Assembly (NCBI GenBank): GCA_964633815.1
Contig: CAZWHW010000001.1
Span: forward strand, 192,369-256,368
Length of the DNA: 64,000 nt
Source of the DNA: CALKZN01 sp964633815
Lineage (GTDB): Bacteria > Pseudomonadota > Gammaproteobacteria > Arenicellales > Arenicellaceae
Direction: 5' to 3'
Each line of letters begins with the position of its first letter. The first letter of the stretch is position 1. A model generated the notes under the pieces. The model saw only the letters and a list, made by a program, of their open reading frames with translations. It was not told the origin of the DNA and searched no databases. Below, piece by piece: positions 25,710-34,554 of the stretch. Both the position numbers and the translations under genes were made by a program.

Positions 25710-26588
25710 TTAATGGACTTGTAAAATCCGTTCGAACAATCCATTTGCACGGCCGCCTAGCTCTTGGCTAATTTGTTCTAGCATTTCATGATCAGCTGCT
25801 TGCCTCTGCGCATTCTGCAAATCACATACAATCGGCGCATCACAAACAATTGTGGCTAATTGCTTAGATAATCTCGCTTGCGTTTCGTGTTCACCTAATT
25901 TCTTTGGCAATGCTTTGGCACCCCTTATTTTTAAGTCTGACAAACTATCAATATTGCAATAAATTTCATCCATATCTTGATAAGACTGCAATATTGCTGC
26001 AGCCGTTTTTGCACCAATACCTGGGACTCCCGGAATATTATCAACAGCATCCCCACAAAGCCCCAGATAATCTGTAATTTGATCAGGATGCACACCAAAT
26101 TTTTCTTTTATATCGGCTATTCGGTATTCTTTGCGCCTAGCAAAATCCCACAGTAAATCAACATCGGTTAGTAGTTGTGCAAGATCTTTGTCAGCTGACA
26201 CTATTGTGACTGGAATACCTAGTCGCTGGGCTTTAAAGGCATATGTGCCAATTAAGTCATCAGCTTCATATTCTTTTGAAGCAATACAAAATAAACCTAA
26301 TGATTCAGCCATTCTTCGACACAGTTCAAACTGTTGCTTAAGCTCTTGTGGCGGCAATTCTCGGTTCATTTTATAAGGCGGATAAAGCTCATTACGAAAT
26401 GAACGAGTCAAACTTTCATCGAATGCTATTACAATATTCTGCGCTTGAGTTTGTTCAATAAATTCTGTCAAAAAACGAGCAAAACCATAAGCTGCATTAA
26501 CTGACTGACCTTGATCACCCATTAACGAACTAGGTACTGAAAACCATGCGCGAAAAATATAAATACTCGCATCAACTAAATGCAACAT
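25710..26588 (-). CDS. 5'-3' exonuclease (polymerase I N-terminal/flap-type domain)
   Basis: Stand-alone 5' nuclease of 292 residues, similar to the N-terminal domain of DNA polymerase I and to Xni/ExoIX. Metal-binding acidic motifs are visible: LVDASIYIFRAW, IVIAFDES, KEYEADDLIG and IVSADKDLAQLL, then the helix-three-turn-helix ILGLCGDAVDNIPGVPGIG read here as LGLCGDAVDNIPGVPGIGAK. Likely activities are removal of flaps or RNA primers. It begins a minus-strand run with no close partner besides the ppsR remnant downstream. Confidence 0.9.
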   Translation of the reverse strand: MLHLVDASIYIFRAWFSVPSSLMGDQGQSVNAAYGFARFLTEFIEQTQAQNIVIAFDESLTRSFRNELYPPYKMNRELPPQELKQQFELCRRMAESLGLFCIASKEYEADDLIGTYAFKAQRLGIPVTIVSADKDLAQLLTDVDLLWDFARRKEYRIADIKEKFGVHPDQITDYLGLCGDAVDNIPGVPGIGAKTAAAILQSYQDMDEIYCNIDSLSDLKIRGAKALPKKLGEHETQARLSKQLATIVCDAPIVCDLQNAQRQAADHEMLEQISQELGGRANGLFERILQVH

Positions 26589-26602
26589 ATAACTAAACTA
26601 TC

Positions 26603-27223
26603 TTAGTTATCTTTATGTTTTATAAAAAAAGTCAAATCTTCATCGAATTTTTTGTTCACAGTTATTTTTTCTTGTTCTAACAAAGTAATACGCTGTTCAG
26701 AAGACTCTTTTTTTGGAGGGATTTCATCTATTTTGGCTTGAAATCTTTTTTTCAAAACTCTGTTACTCGTATCTATTTTTTTCTTTTTAAGTGCTTCTTC
26801 TTGTTTTGTTAGTGCGACAATATAATTTTTGTGTTGACCAATCTTACTGTCAATACCCAGAATCTTTTTTTGTCGAGCGTTTTCAATATCTTGCTCATCT
26901 TGATATACAGTAAGAATTCGATCGCGCTCTAGTTTAGCTTTACGTTTTTCCTCTAACTCGATTGCTTCTTGACCTCGCTGAGCTTTTTCAGCAGCTAATT
27001 CTTCTTTAGTTTTAACACGCTCTTTCTCATCAATTCGCACACCTCGTTCATTAAATGTAGTAATACTTTCAGAGTCCGAGCAACGGTGCAGGTTTGAAGA
27101 ACCATAATGCCATTTTCCATTTTCATCTTGACATTTGGCTATTTTTGACTGTGCATAAACTGGAGTTTGTTGAGCAAAAAATGCACTCAAACTAAGAATA
27201 AATATTTTCAAAATTACTTTCAT
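26603..27223 (-). CDS. DUF4124 domain-containing secreted protein
   Basis: Exported 206-residue protein with a signal peptide (about 1-24, ending PVYA). A DUF4124 domain follows at about 25-60 (AKCQDENGKWHYGSS), and the rest is a charged coiled coil rich in Lys and Glu (about 75-190). Function is unknown. The ATG overlaps the lgt stop by four bases (ATGA), implying coupled translation with lgt. Confidence 0.8.
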   Translation of the reverse strand: MKVILKIFILSLSAFFAQQTPVYAQSKIAKCQDENGKWHYGSSNLHRCSDSESITTFNERGVRIDEKERVKTKEELAAEKAQRGQEAIELEEKRKAKLERDRILTVYQDEQDIENARQKKILGIDSKIGQHKNYIVALTKQEEALKKKKIDTSNRVLKKRFQAKIDEIPPKKESSEQRITLLEQEKITVNKKFDEDLTFFIKHKDN

Positions 27224-28005
27224 CTTTCTAACCTCTTAGAAGAGTTCAATATTAATACTATACCGATAAGAAGCATAGGAATTGTATAAAGGTGCCCAAT
27301 TGTTAACCAACCACCATATAAATAACCAATATGCGCATCAGGAAGTCGAACAAATTCAACTAAAAATCTAGACAATCCATAGCCTACTAAAAATAATGCT
27401 GTAATAAACCAAGGCTTTTGCACTTTTCTTGAAACCATAAAGAGCACTAGAAATAATAATAAGCCTTCTAAAAATGCTTCATAAAGCATTGATGGATGTC
27501 TAGGCAAACGTTCAGGGCTATTAGTGAACACCATACCCCATGGTAAATCGGTTGTTCTTCCCCATAATTCTTGGTTGATAAAGTTACCTATCCGTCCAAA
27601 AAACAAGCCTATTGGAGCCAAAACAGCAACAAAGTCAGAAAATACGGCCAAAGAGATTCGCTTCTTCTTAGCAAAATAAATCACCGCTAACACAACACCC
27701 ACAAAACCACCATGAAAAGACATGCCGCCATCTTGAATGCCAGTAATAATTTCAAGAGGATGACTGAAATAGTAACCAGGCTTATAAAGCAAACAATACC
27801 CTAATCTACCACCAGCAATAACGCTAATCACACCGTAAAAAAACATATCGGATATATCGTCGCCATTAAAGCCAAGCTGCTCTTTGCGCAATGATGCCAG
27901 CAAATATGCACCAGCAAAACCCAGTAAATACATTAGTCCATACCAATGTATACTGATTGGCCCGAAATCAATAATTACTGGATCAAAATTAGGATGTATT
28001 AGCAT
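27220..28005 (-). CDS. lgt: Prolipoprotein diacylglyceryl transferase
   Basis: Inner-membrane enzyme that moves diacylglycerol from phosphatidylglycerol onto the lipobox cysteine of prolipoproteins, such as the Pal, efflux and small lipoproteins in this window. The 261-residue product has about seven membrane helices and the signature GRIGNFINQELWG. HGGFVGVVLA and YGLSRFLVEFVRLPD are also typical. The ATG is preceded by a divergent gap to the hypothetical gene at 28090. Identification is secure. Confidence 0.97.
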   Translation of the reverse strand: MLIHPNFDPVIIDFGPISIHWYGLMYLLGFAGAYLLASLRKEQLGFNGDDISDMFFYGVISVIAGGRLGYCLLYKPGYYFSHPLEIITGIQDGGMSFHGGFVGVVLAVIYFAKKKRISLAVFSDFVAVLAPIGLFFGRIGNFINQELWGRTTDLPWGMVFTNSPERLPRHPSMLYEAFLEGLLLFLVLFMVSRKVQKPWFITALFLVGYGLSRFLVEFVRLPDAHIGYLYGGWLTIGHLYTIPMLLIGIVLILNSSKRLER

Positions 28006-28089
28006 ATATATTGAAAAAAAGTTATCTTACTCACTTAACTAAAAATATCAGTTAAATTTAGCGACATTACTGTAAACAATTTATCGAAA

Positions 28090-28893
28090 ATGAATTTATC
28101 AATCAAACAAACTCTGCTTTCTTATGTAAAAATTTGCAAAATCCTTTGTCTAGTTTTTGCATCACAAACTGTCAACGCGGATGCTACTCTCAATTACAAG
28201 ACCACTACAGCTATTGTAAACCTACAAATAAAAAATCAACAGATCTATGTCAAAAATATTGATAACGCTACTGATTTATTTTTTGACCAAAGCAGTAACC
28301 AAATCACTGTTATTCAACATAATAAAAAAAGTATCTCTATTTTAAATGAAGCCGAATTAACCAGAATCAACCAAAAGTTGAGCGGCTTACAAGCTTCGAT
28401 TTCAGCGAATTTAAGCCCAGAACAACATGACCAATTAAATAACTTTCTTGGTGGTTTGCTTGGCTCACATAAAAAACAAGCTGCACCTGCATACAGCATT
28501 AAAAAAACCGGAGCAGCTCAAGTGGGCAACTTCATCTGTCAACAAGCTCAACTGTTGAAAGACCAGCAAGGAATTGGCCACCTATGCACTGTCACTCCAG
28601 ATCAGCTCAAACTAACTCAAAACGATTTCAACACTTTATTATCATTACAAGCTTTTATCGTCAAAGCTGGAGATATCATGAACGACTCATTGAATTCTCT
28701 ATCGAAAACTGAAGTGCCAAATTTAAGCCACATTCAACTCAATGAATTTTTAATCTTCTCAAAAATTAAAGATCAACCGGAGAGCCATTTTTATTTACAG
28801 AATATAGCAACCGCACCAATCACGACACAATTTAGCATTCCAAATGGCTATCAACAGCAAAGCATATTAGCCGCCAACTCGTTTCTGCGTTGA
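28090..28893 (+). CDS. Secreted protein of unknown function
   Basis: Hypothetical 267-residue protein with a signal peptide (about 1-31, ending NADA). The mature part opens with a beta-rich domain (ATLNYKTTTAIVNLQIKNQQ; FFDQSSNQITVIQHNKKS), then a Cys-containing region (GNFICQQAQLL ... IGHLCTVTP) with two cysteines about 17 apart that could form a disulfide, and a C-terminal helix-plus-strand segment. The pattern recalls DUF4412-like proteins but only weakly, and I do not assign a family. It is divergent from lgt and convergent with the PfkB kinase gene. Confidence 0.8.
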   Translation: MNLSIKQTLLSYVKICKILCLVFASQTVNADATLNYKTTTAIVNLQIKNQQIYVKNIDNATDLFFDQSSNQITVIQHNKKSISILNEAELTRINQKLSGLQASISANLSPEQHDQLNNFLGGLLGSHKKQAAPAYSIKKTGAAQVGNFICQQAQLLKDQQGIGHLCTVTPDQLKLTQNDFNTLLSLQAFIVKAGDIMNDSLNSLSKTEVPNLSHIQLNEFLIFSKIKDQPESHFYLQNIATAPITTQFSIPNGYQQQSILAANSFLR

Positions 28894-28951
28894 AAGCTTT
28901 TTCTTTTTTTATACGTATATAACTGCTGTTTACTCTGTTTCTAGCTATGAT

Positions 28952-29893
28952 TTATAAGCTTAACTCTGCGGCAAAACTTTTTTCATAACGGTCTTCAAAA
29001 TCAGCCGGAGTAAATGTGTGATTTTGCGTGCCGCCATGCTCTATCTTTATTGCACCACAAAGTGATGCGATACGTCCCGTTTCTTGCCAAGATTTACCCT
29101 TAAGCAAACCATACAGCAGACCACCACGAAATGCGTCACCACAGCCAGTTGGATCAACAGCTTCAGAAATTGGAGCAGGTGGAATCTGACTCACAACTCC
29201 ATCATGATAAATTATCGAACCTTCCCCCCCACGAGTAATAATCAACGCTGTGAGTTTGGCTGCAATTTGCTCTTCTGTCATACCTGTTTTTTCTTGCAAC
29301 ATTTTACTTTCATAATCATTAACAATGACATAAGTCGCCTGCTGAATGAATACATTTAATTCTTCGCCAGAAAACATTGGCAAGCCTTGACCAGGATCAA
29401 ATAAAAAAGGCACACATTCAGCAACAAAGTGGCTAGCATTATCCTGCATAGCCTGCTTACCATCAGGAGCGACAATACCTAATGAAATGTCTTTAATCGC
29501 TGCTTTAAAATCATTTTGATGAGCAAAGCACATTGCACCAGGATGAAATGCAGTAATTTGATTATTATCCTTATCAGTCGTAATAAAAGCCTGGGCAGTA
29601 TAAGTGCCAGGAAATTTTTTCACAAAACTCGTATCAAGCTGATTTTTAGTAAGTTGATATTGATATGAATCAAAGTCATCACCCACTGCAGCTAATATTC
29701 TTGGATCGCCGCCTAGCAACTTAAGATTATATGCAATATTACCCGCACAACCGCCAAACTCACGACGCATGTGCGGAACAAAGAAGCATACATTTAATAT
29801 ATGTACTTGATCTGGAATAATATGATTTTGAAATTGATCTTCAAACACCATAATAGTGTCATAGGCCATTGAACCACATACTAGCGCTTTCAT
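28952..29893 (-). CDS. PfkB family carbohydrate/nucleoside kinase
   Basis: Ribokinase-fold kinase of 313 residues. The N-terminal glycine pair motif is GGCAGNIAYNLKLLGGDP, and the C-terminal signature DPTGCGDAFRGGLLYGLLKG contains the catalytic Asp. The overall layout (MKALVCGSMAYDTIMVFED start, FDPGQ middle motif) is like the bacterial adenosine-kinase-like subgroup, so a nucleoside or sugar substrate is plausible; the actual substrate is unknown. AGGG sits 7 bases before the ATG. It follows gcvH on the minus strand after a terminator. Confidence 0.88.
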   Translation of the reverse strand: MKALVCGSMAYDTIMVFEDQFQNHIIPDQVHILNVCFFVPHMRREFGGCAGNIAYNLKLLGGDPRILAAVGDDFDSYQYQLTKNQLDTSFVKKFPGTYTAQAFITTDKDNNQITAFHPGAMCFAHQNDFKAAIKDISLGIVAPDGKQAMQDNASHFVAECVPFLFDPGQGLPMFSGEELNVFIQQATYVIVNDYESKMLQEKTGMTEEQIAAKLTALIITRGGEGSIIYHDGVVSQIPPAPISEAVDPTGCGDAFRGGLLYGLLKGKSWQETGRIASLCGAIKIEHGGTQNHTFTPADFEDRYEKSFAAELSL

Positions 29894-29931
29894 TTGCTTA
29901 CCCTAACTTTCTTCTTTTAATAAAAAAACAC

Positions 29932-29951
29932 TCTAAAAGACTGCTTTTAGA
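29932..29951 (-). terminator. Rho-independent terminator after gcvH
   Basis: On the minus strand, TCTAAAAG, loop CAGT, CTTTTAGA forms an 8-bp stem followed by GTG and seven T residues, 15 bases after the gcvH stop. The stem is A/T-rich, so strength may be modest. Confidence 0.6.
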
Positions 29952-29966
29952 AATTATCTCAAATAT

Positions 29967-30353
29967 TTATGCGTCTACACTGGCTTGATAGGCTTCAGCA
30001 TCTAATAGTTCAGACATACTTTCATCTACTGATACTTTAATCCGAAAAATCCAACCGTTTTCAAATGGTGACTCATTCAATAGTTCTGGCGCATCGTCTA
30101 ACTCTTCATTTACAGCCACAATCTCGCCACTAACAGGAGCATAAATATCAGACGCAGCTTTCACTGACTCAACAGCGCAACACTCATCTTTTGCTGATAC
30201 TTGGGTGCCAATTTCTGGCAATTCAACGAATACCACATCACCTAATGATTCTTGAGCATAATCAGAAATGCCCACTTCGACTATGTTGCCATCAAGCATT
30301 TTTGCCCACTCATGCGATTCAGCATATTTTACATCGGGGTTATATTCAGACAT
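29967..30353 (-). CDS. gcvH: Glycine cleavage system H protein
   Basis: Lipoyl carrier protein of the glycine cleavage complex, shuttling the aminomethyl group between the P, T and L proteins. The 128-residue length is standard. The lipoylated Lys is in AVESVKAASDIYAPVSG near residue 65, with the family opening KYAESHEWAKM. It stands alone here: gcvT and gcvP are not in the window. AGG precedes the ATG by six bases. I looked for a glycine riboswitch upstream and saw none. Confidence 0.97.
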   Translation of the reverse strand: MSEYNPDVKYAESHEWAKMLDGNIVEVGISDYAQESLGDVVFVELPEIGTQVSAKDECCAVESVKAASDIYAPVSGEIVAVNEELDDAPELLNESPFENGWIFRIKVSVDESMSELLDAEAYQASVDA

Positions 30354-30467
30354 ATCATACCTGCAGTAATTAGAAAAAATTTAAACCTGACTATACATTT
30401 GCATACCCAAAAAGTCATCACGCAAAATCAAGTTTCTCCGCGGTTTAGAAGCTATATAAATTAGTTA

Positions 30468-30496
30468 TTGATAATATAAATGAGAACGATTATTAT
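30468..30496 (+). promoter_or_regulatory. Promoter with overlapping Fur box upstream of the iron importer
   Basis: A -35 TTGATA (30468-30473) and a -10 TATTAT (30491-30496) are 17 bases apart. TGAGAACGATTATTA (30481-30495) overlies the spacer and -10 and matches the 7-1-7 Fur box (TGATAATNATTATCA) at 11 of 14 defined positions. This predicts repression by Fe-Fur of the Fe(III) import operon downstream. Confidence 0.7.
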
Positions 30497-30546
30497 TAAG
30501 TTTCTTATATAAATCACTCCCTTATTTATACAACAGAGTTTATACA

Positions 30547-30660
30547 ATGAAGATTAAACCTACTTTACCAATAGCGGCTATCCTAAGTGCTAGTTTATTC
30601 GCATCTCAAGCAGGTATTGCTGCTGACAATCAAAATTTCGCGCTCTCAATACAACTTTAA
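30547..30660 (+). CDS. Signal-peptide-only mini-ORF, possible relic of a substrate-binding protein
   Basis: A 37-codon frame starting 51 bases after the Fur-overlapped -10. It encodes a textbook signal peptide (basic start, hydrophobic core, cleavage near AGIAA) and then stops after only a dozen residues. In the next frame the DNA reads ISRSQYNF, faintly like the SRxYN start of Fe(III)-binding proteins, so it may be the frameshifted remnant of a second fbpA-like gene. It could instead be a leader peptide. Expression is unproven. Confidence 0.4.
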   Translation: MKIKPTLPIAAILSASLFASQAGIAADNQNFALSIQL

Positions 30661-30733
30661 AAACAAGATTTCAAAAACAAACAAAGCAACACAAACAATC
30701 CATTTATACATCGAATATCAAAACTTAATTATC

Positions 30734-31756
30734 ATGCTAAACCGAAAATACACTTTATCATTACTAATCGCCACTGCCCTTCTGAGCTCTAACTTAGTAA
30801 GCGCCAAGGAAGTAAACGTATATTCCGCACGAAAAGAAGCGCTAATCAAACCTGCATTGGACAACTTCACTCAGCAAACCAATATCAAGGTCAATCTTAT
30901 TACAGGTAAAGCCGACGCATTGTTAACAAGGTTACGTCTTGAAGGCAAAGCCAGCCCAGCAGATGTTTTTATCACCGTTGATGCAGGCCGTCTCTATAGA
31001 GCCAAACAGGCAGGTGTTTTACAAGCAATCCAGAGCAAAACACTTAATGATCTCATTCCGGCCAACCTACGAGATACTGATAATTTTTGGTTTGGTCTAT
31101 CGCAACGCGCTAGGCCGATATTTTATGCTTTAGATAAAGTTAAGCCTGAAGAATTATCAACCTATGAAGACCTTGCCAATAGCAAGTGGAAGAATCGCAT
31201 TTGCATGCGCTCTTCAAACAGCATTTATAATCAATCCATGGTGGCTTCTATGCTAGAAGCAACAGGCAAAACGAACACATTAAAATGGTTAAATTCATTT
31301 GTAGCCAATTTTAAGCGTAAACCTGTTGGTGGCGACACTGATCAATTAAAAGCAGTCGCTGCTGGCCAATGTGATATCACCATTGCCAATACTTATTATT
31401 TTGGACGATTGATTAATAGTGAAGAACCCTCAGATAAAAACATTGCCAAAAAACTTGGACTTTTTTGGCCCAATCAAAGTGATCGTGGCGCACATGTCAA
31501 TGTGAGCGGAGCAGGCGTGACTAAATACTCAAAAAACGTCGAAAACGCAAAGAAATTGATCGAATTTCTCGCTTCACACAAAACACAAGCATGGTATTCT
31601 TCGATCAACAATGAATTCCCTGTAGTACCTGGATCATTGATTTCAAACACACTAGCTAGCTGGGGTGAATTCAAGCAAGATACTGTTGATTTGACCGTTT
31701 TAGGTGAAAAAAATCGTGCGTCTGTTGAATTAATGGACCAAGCCAACTGGAAATAA
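30734..31756 (+). CDS. Fe(III) ABC transporter substrate-binding protein
   Basis: Periplasmic ferric-iron-binding protein of the FbpA/FutA family (transferrin-like fold). The 340-residue product has a signal peptide (about 1-24, ending VSA), the opening motif EVNVYSARKEALIKPALDNF, and the paired tyrosines of the iron site in ITIANTYYFGRLI. I start at the ATG at 30734, which gives a normal signal peptide; the longer frame to 30587 is not supported. It is first of a three-gene importer with the permease and ATPase, behind a Fur-type promoter. Confidence 0.93.
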   Translation: MLNRKYTLSLLIATALLSSNLVSAKEVNVYSARKEALIKPALDNFTQQTNIKVNLITGKADALLTRLRLEGKASPADVFITVDAGRLYRAKQAGVLQAIQSKTLNDLIPANLRDTDNFWFGLSQRARPIFYALDKVKPEELSTYEDLANSKWKNRICMRSSNSIYNQSMVASMLEATGKTNTLKWLNSFVANFKRKPVGGDTDQLKAVAAGQCDITIANTYYFGRLINSEEPSDKNIAKKLGLFWPNQSDRGAHVNVSGAGVTKYSKNVENAKKLIEFLASHKTQAWYSSINNEFPVVPGSLISNTLASWGEFKQDTVDLTVLGEKNRASVELMDQANWK

Positions 31757-31789
31757 CACCTAAATCAATTCAAATTGTAATTTCAAAAT

Positions 31790-33430
31790 ATGTCAAGAAT
31801 CACCAGTCAGCCGTTGGCATTAATTACACTTGCTAGTACAGCACTTCTATGCGTGCCTTTGATTGTGATTATATCCAGTGTATTTTCTGGTTCTTTTGAA
31901 ATTTGGCAGCACCTTGCTAGAACCGTTTTAATTGATTACATATTAAATTCATTATGGTTAAGTATAGGTGTTGGGGTTGGGGTTTTATTGCTAGGCGTGC
32001 CAACCGCTTGGCTCACAAGCGGTTATAATTTTTTTGGTAAGAAATTTTTCGCATGGGCATTATTACTGCCGCTTGCGACACCCGCTTACATTATTGCCTA
32101 CACGTATACTGGTTTACTCGATTTTAGTGGCCCAATACAAACTAACTTGCGCCTATGGACAGGCATCGATATCTCACAATTCTGGCTATTTAATGTTCGT
32201 TCATTAGGGGGCGCAATTGTGATGATGTCATTGGTGCTTTACCCTTATGTTTTTTTACTCGCTAGAACTGCCTTCCTTGAACAATCAGCATCTATTATCG
32301 AAGCGGGACGAAGCCTTGGTTATAGTTATCGGCAAACGCTTATAAAACTCGTTTTTCCGATGGCAAGACCAGCCATTATAGCTGGCATGACGTTAGCACT
32401 CATGGAAACACTGGCAGATTATGGCACAGTGCAGTTTTTTGGTATCAATACCTTCACCACAGGTATTTTTCGCGCGTATTACAGTTTTGGTGACACAGCA
32501 GCAGCTGCACAACTTGCTACTATGCTACTCAGTTTTGTGGTTTTATTGATTTTCCTTGAACGCTATTCACGCAGAAAAACTCAATATCACAGCACCAAAA
32601 ACAAACACAACTCAGCAAAAAATATCGATGGCATAAAAGCAAGCATTGCCTTTTTAATTTGTTTCATTCCATTCTTTTTTGGCTTTTTATTACCCTCAGG
32701 AGTCTTGTTATATTGGAGCTTTTTTAAAGCAGTGTTTGATGAGTCATTTATACAATTGGCATGGAATTCATTTTATCTCGCTTTTCTTGCAGCCGTGATT
32801 GCCACATTTGTAGCGCTAATTTTCGCCTACTCAAAACGTCTTTATAATCGTAAAAAAAGTATTGCTACCGCTACCAATCTTGCCAGCACTGGCTATGCCT
32901 TACCAGGCACCATCATCGCCATAGGTGTTCTCATTGCCTTTTCATGGCTTGATCATCAGCTAATTAATCTGGCTGAAAAATGGTTCGATGCAAATCTTGG
33001 CTTGGTGTTTTCAGGAACAATTATCGCTCTTTTGTTTGCCTATACTGTGCGTTTTATGGCCGTTTCTTTTGGCGCAGTAAATAGCGGCTTATTCAAAATC
33101 AAACCAAGCCTAGATCAAGCAGCTCAGTCTTTAGGTAAACGTCCTAGCGGTGTACTAAAACACATACACATCCCGCTGTTATTAAGCACCATTTTAACCG
33201 CAATGCTGATTGTATTCGTTGATGTATTAAAAGAATTACCAGCAACATTGATATTACGTCCATTTAACTTCAACACATTATCAATCAGAGCATTTGAACT
33301 CGCGTCTGACGAACGACTCATTGATGCCGCGCCTAGCTCCTTATTAATCGTGCTTGTCGGCATTATCCCTGTCATAATATTAAGCAAATCAATCCAAACT
33401 GCATCACGCAAAACAATTGCCCACGATTAA
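31790..33430 (+). CDS. Fe(III) ABC transporter permease (FbpB-like)
   Basis: Fused-type inner-membrane permease of 546 residues with about twelve membrane helices in two homologous halves. Each half carries an ATPase-coupling EAA loop: EAGRSLGYSYRQTLIKLVFP in the first and QAAQSLGKRPSGVLKHIHIP in the second. This is the FbpB/SfuB architecture for ferric import. It starts 33 bases after the binding protein and ends 12 bases before the ATPase gene. Confidence 0.95.
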   Translation: MSRITSQPLALITLASTALLCVPLIVIISSVFSGSFEIWQHLARTVLIDYILNSLWLSIGVGVGVLLLGVPTAWLTSGYNFFGKKFFAWALLLPLATPAYIIAYTYTGLLDFSGPIQTNLRLWTGIDISQFWLFNVRSLGGAIVMMSLVLYPYVFLLARTAFLEQSASIIEAGRSLGYSYRQTLIKLVFPMARPAIIAGMTLALMETLADYGTVQFFGINTFTTGIFRAYYSFGDTAAAAQLATMLLSFVVLLIFLERYSRRKTQYHSTKNKHNSAKNIDGIKASIAFLICFIPFFFGFLLPSGVLLYWSFFKAVFDESFIQLAWNSFYLAFLAAVIATFVALIFAYSKRLYNRKKSIATATNLASTGYALPGTIIAIGVLIAFSWLDHQLINLAEKWFDANLGLVFSGTIIALLFAYTVRFMAVSFGAVNSGLFKIKPSLDQAAQSLGKRPSGVLKHIHIPLLLSTILTAMLIVFVDVLKELPATLILRPFNFNTLSIRAFELASDERLIDAAPSSLLIVLVGIIPVIILSKSIQTASRKTIAHD

Positions 33431-33442
33431 ACGTGATTCACT

Positions 33443-34507
33443 ATGAATAAGTCCGCTATCACCTCACCACTTCTTGCTGCGAATAATGTTTGCATTGCTT
33501 ATGACGGCAAAAAAATCGTCAAAACTGCAAATTTTGAACTAAGAGATGGTCAGATTATTAGCTTGTTGGGGCCTAGCGGCTGCGGCAAATCAACCTTACT
33601 ACGTGCAATCGCAGGATTTGAGCCCTTAACTGAGGGAAGCATTTCCATGTTTGAAAAAACGCTATCCAATCAACACCTACAAATAGCTCCTGAAAAAAGG
33701 CAGATTGGCCTAGTGTTTCAAGATCTAGCGTTATTTCCTCATTTAAGCATTGCTGACAATATTCGGTTTGGCTTACAACAGTGGTCACAAAAAGATCAAA
33801 ATAATCGAATCAAAAAGATGCTCGATTTGGTGGCGATGACAGGCATGGAAAACCGTTTTCCTCATTCACTTTCTGGTGGTCAGCAACAACGTATTGCGTT
33901 GGCTCGAGCCATTGCACCCAAACCAAAACTTTTATTAATGGATGAACCGTTTTCAGGGCTAGATGCTGCCATGCGTGAAGATCTAGTTCCAGAAGTGCGT
34001 GACATCTTGCTACAAGAAAAAATCAACGCTATTTTAGTTACTCATGATCAAATGGAAGCATTTGCTATTGCCGATAAAGTTGCCATTATGCATCAAGGAG
34101 AAATACAGCAATTTGACAATCCATTCGATATTTACCATAAGCCCAAAAATCGCTTTGTGGCTGATTTTATAGGCACTGGGAAATTCATCCCAGCCACTGT
34201 GCTAGATGAAACGAACATCGATTGCGCCTTGGGGAGATTAAGCAATGAAAAGCCACATCAATTTGATGTAGGGCAAACTGTAGAAGTCTTAGTCAGACCG
34301 GATGATGTGCTGCATAACGATGATAGCCACATTGTGGTTGAAATTTTATCCAAAAAATTTCGTGGCTCGCATTTCCTATATCTAGTAAAAATCACTGACG
34401 ATTGTTCACTATATTGCTTTGCCTCGTCTCACCATAATCACGCTATAGGTGAAAAAATAGGTATTGATCTCGATTTAGATCACCTAGTGCTATTCCCTTA
34501 TGAATAA
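33443..34507 (+). CDS. Fe(III) ABC transporter ATP-binding protein (FbpC-like)
   Basis: ATPase of the iron importer, 354 residues. Walker A GPSGCGKST is near residue 45, the ABC signature is LSGGQQQRIALARAI, Walker B is LLLMDEPFSGLD, and the H-loop is ILVTHDQ. A C-terminal OB/TOBE-like domain (about 265-354) matches the FbpC/PotA-type regulatory domain. It ends the operon, followed within five bases by a strong bidirectional terminator. Confidence 0.95.
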   Translation: MNKSAITSPLLAANNVCIAYDGKKIVKTANFELRDGQIISLLGPSGCGKSTLLRAIAGFEPLTEGSISMFEKTLSNQHLQIAPEKRQIGLVFQDLALFPHLSIADNIRFGLQQWSQKDQNNRIKKMLDLVAMTGMENRFPHSLSGGQQQRIALARAIAPKPKLLLMDEPFSGLDAAMREDLVPEVRDILLQEKINAILVTHDQMEAFAIADKVAIMHQGEIQQFDNPFDIYHKPKNRFVADFIGTGKFIPATVLDETNIDCALGRLSNEKPHQFDVGQTVEVLVRPDDVLHNDDSHIVVEILSKKFRGSHFLYLVKITDDCSLYCFASSHHNHAIGEKIGIDLDLDHLVLFPYE

Positions 34508-34510
34508 CAA

Positions 34511-34536
34511 AAAAAGGCCGCAAAAGCGGCCTTTTT
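34511..34536. terminator. Bidirectional terminator between the iron importer and sodB
   Basis: AAAAAGGCCGC, loop AAAA, GCGGCCTTTTT: a perfect GC-rich stem flanked by A and T runs. It can serve the iron importer operon on the plus strand and sodB on the minus strand. Confidence 0.9.
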
Positions 34537-34554
34537 ATCGCATTAATTCAGCTT

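Noticed and set aside
30354..30460. Glycine riboswitch before gcvH
   Set aside because: No conserved tandem aptamer pattern or pairing could be found.
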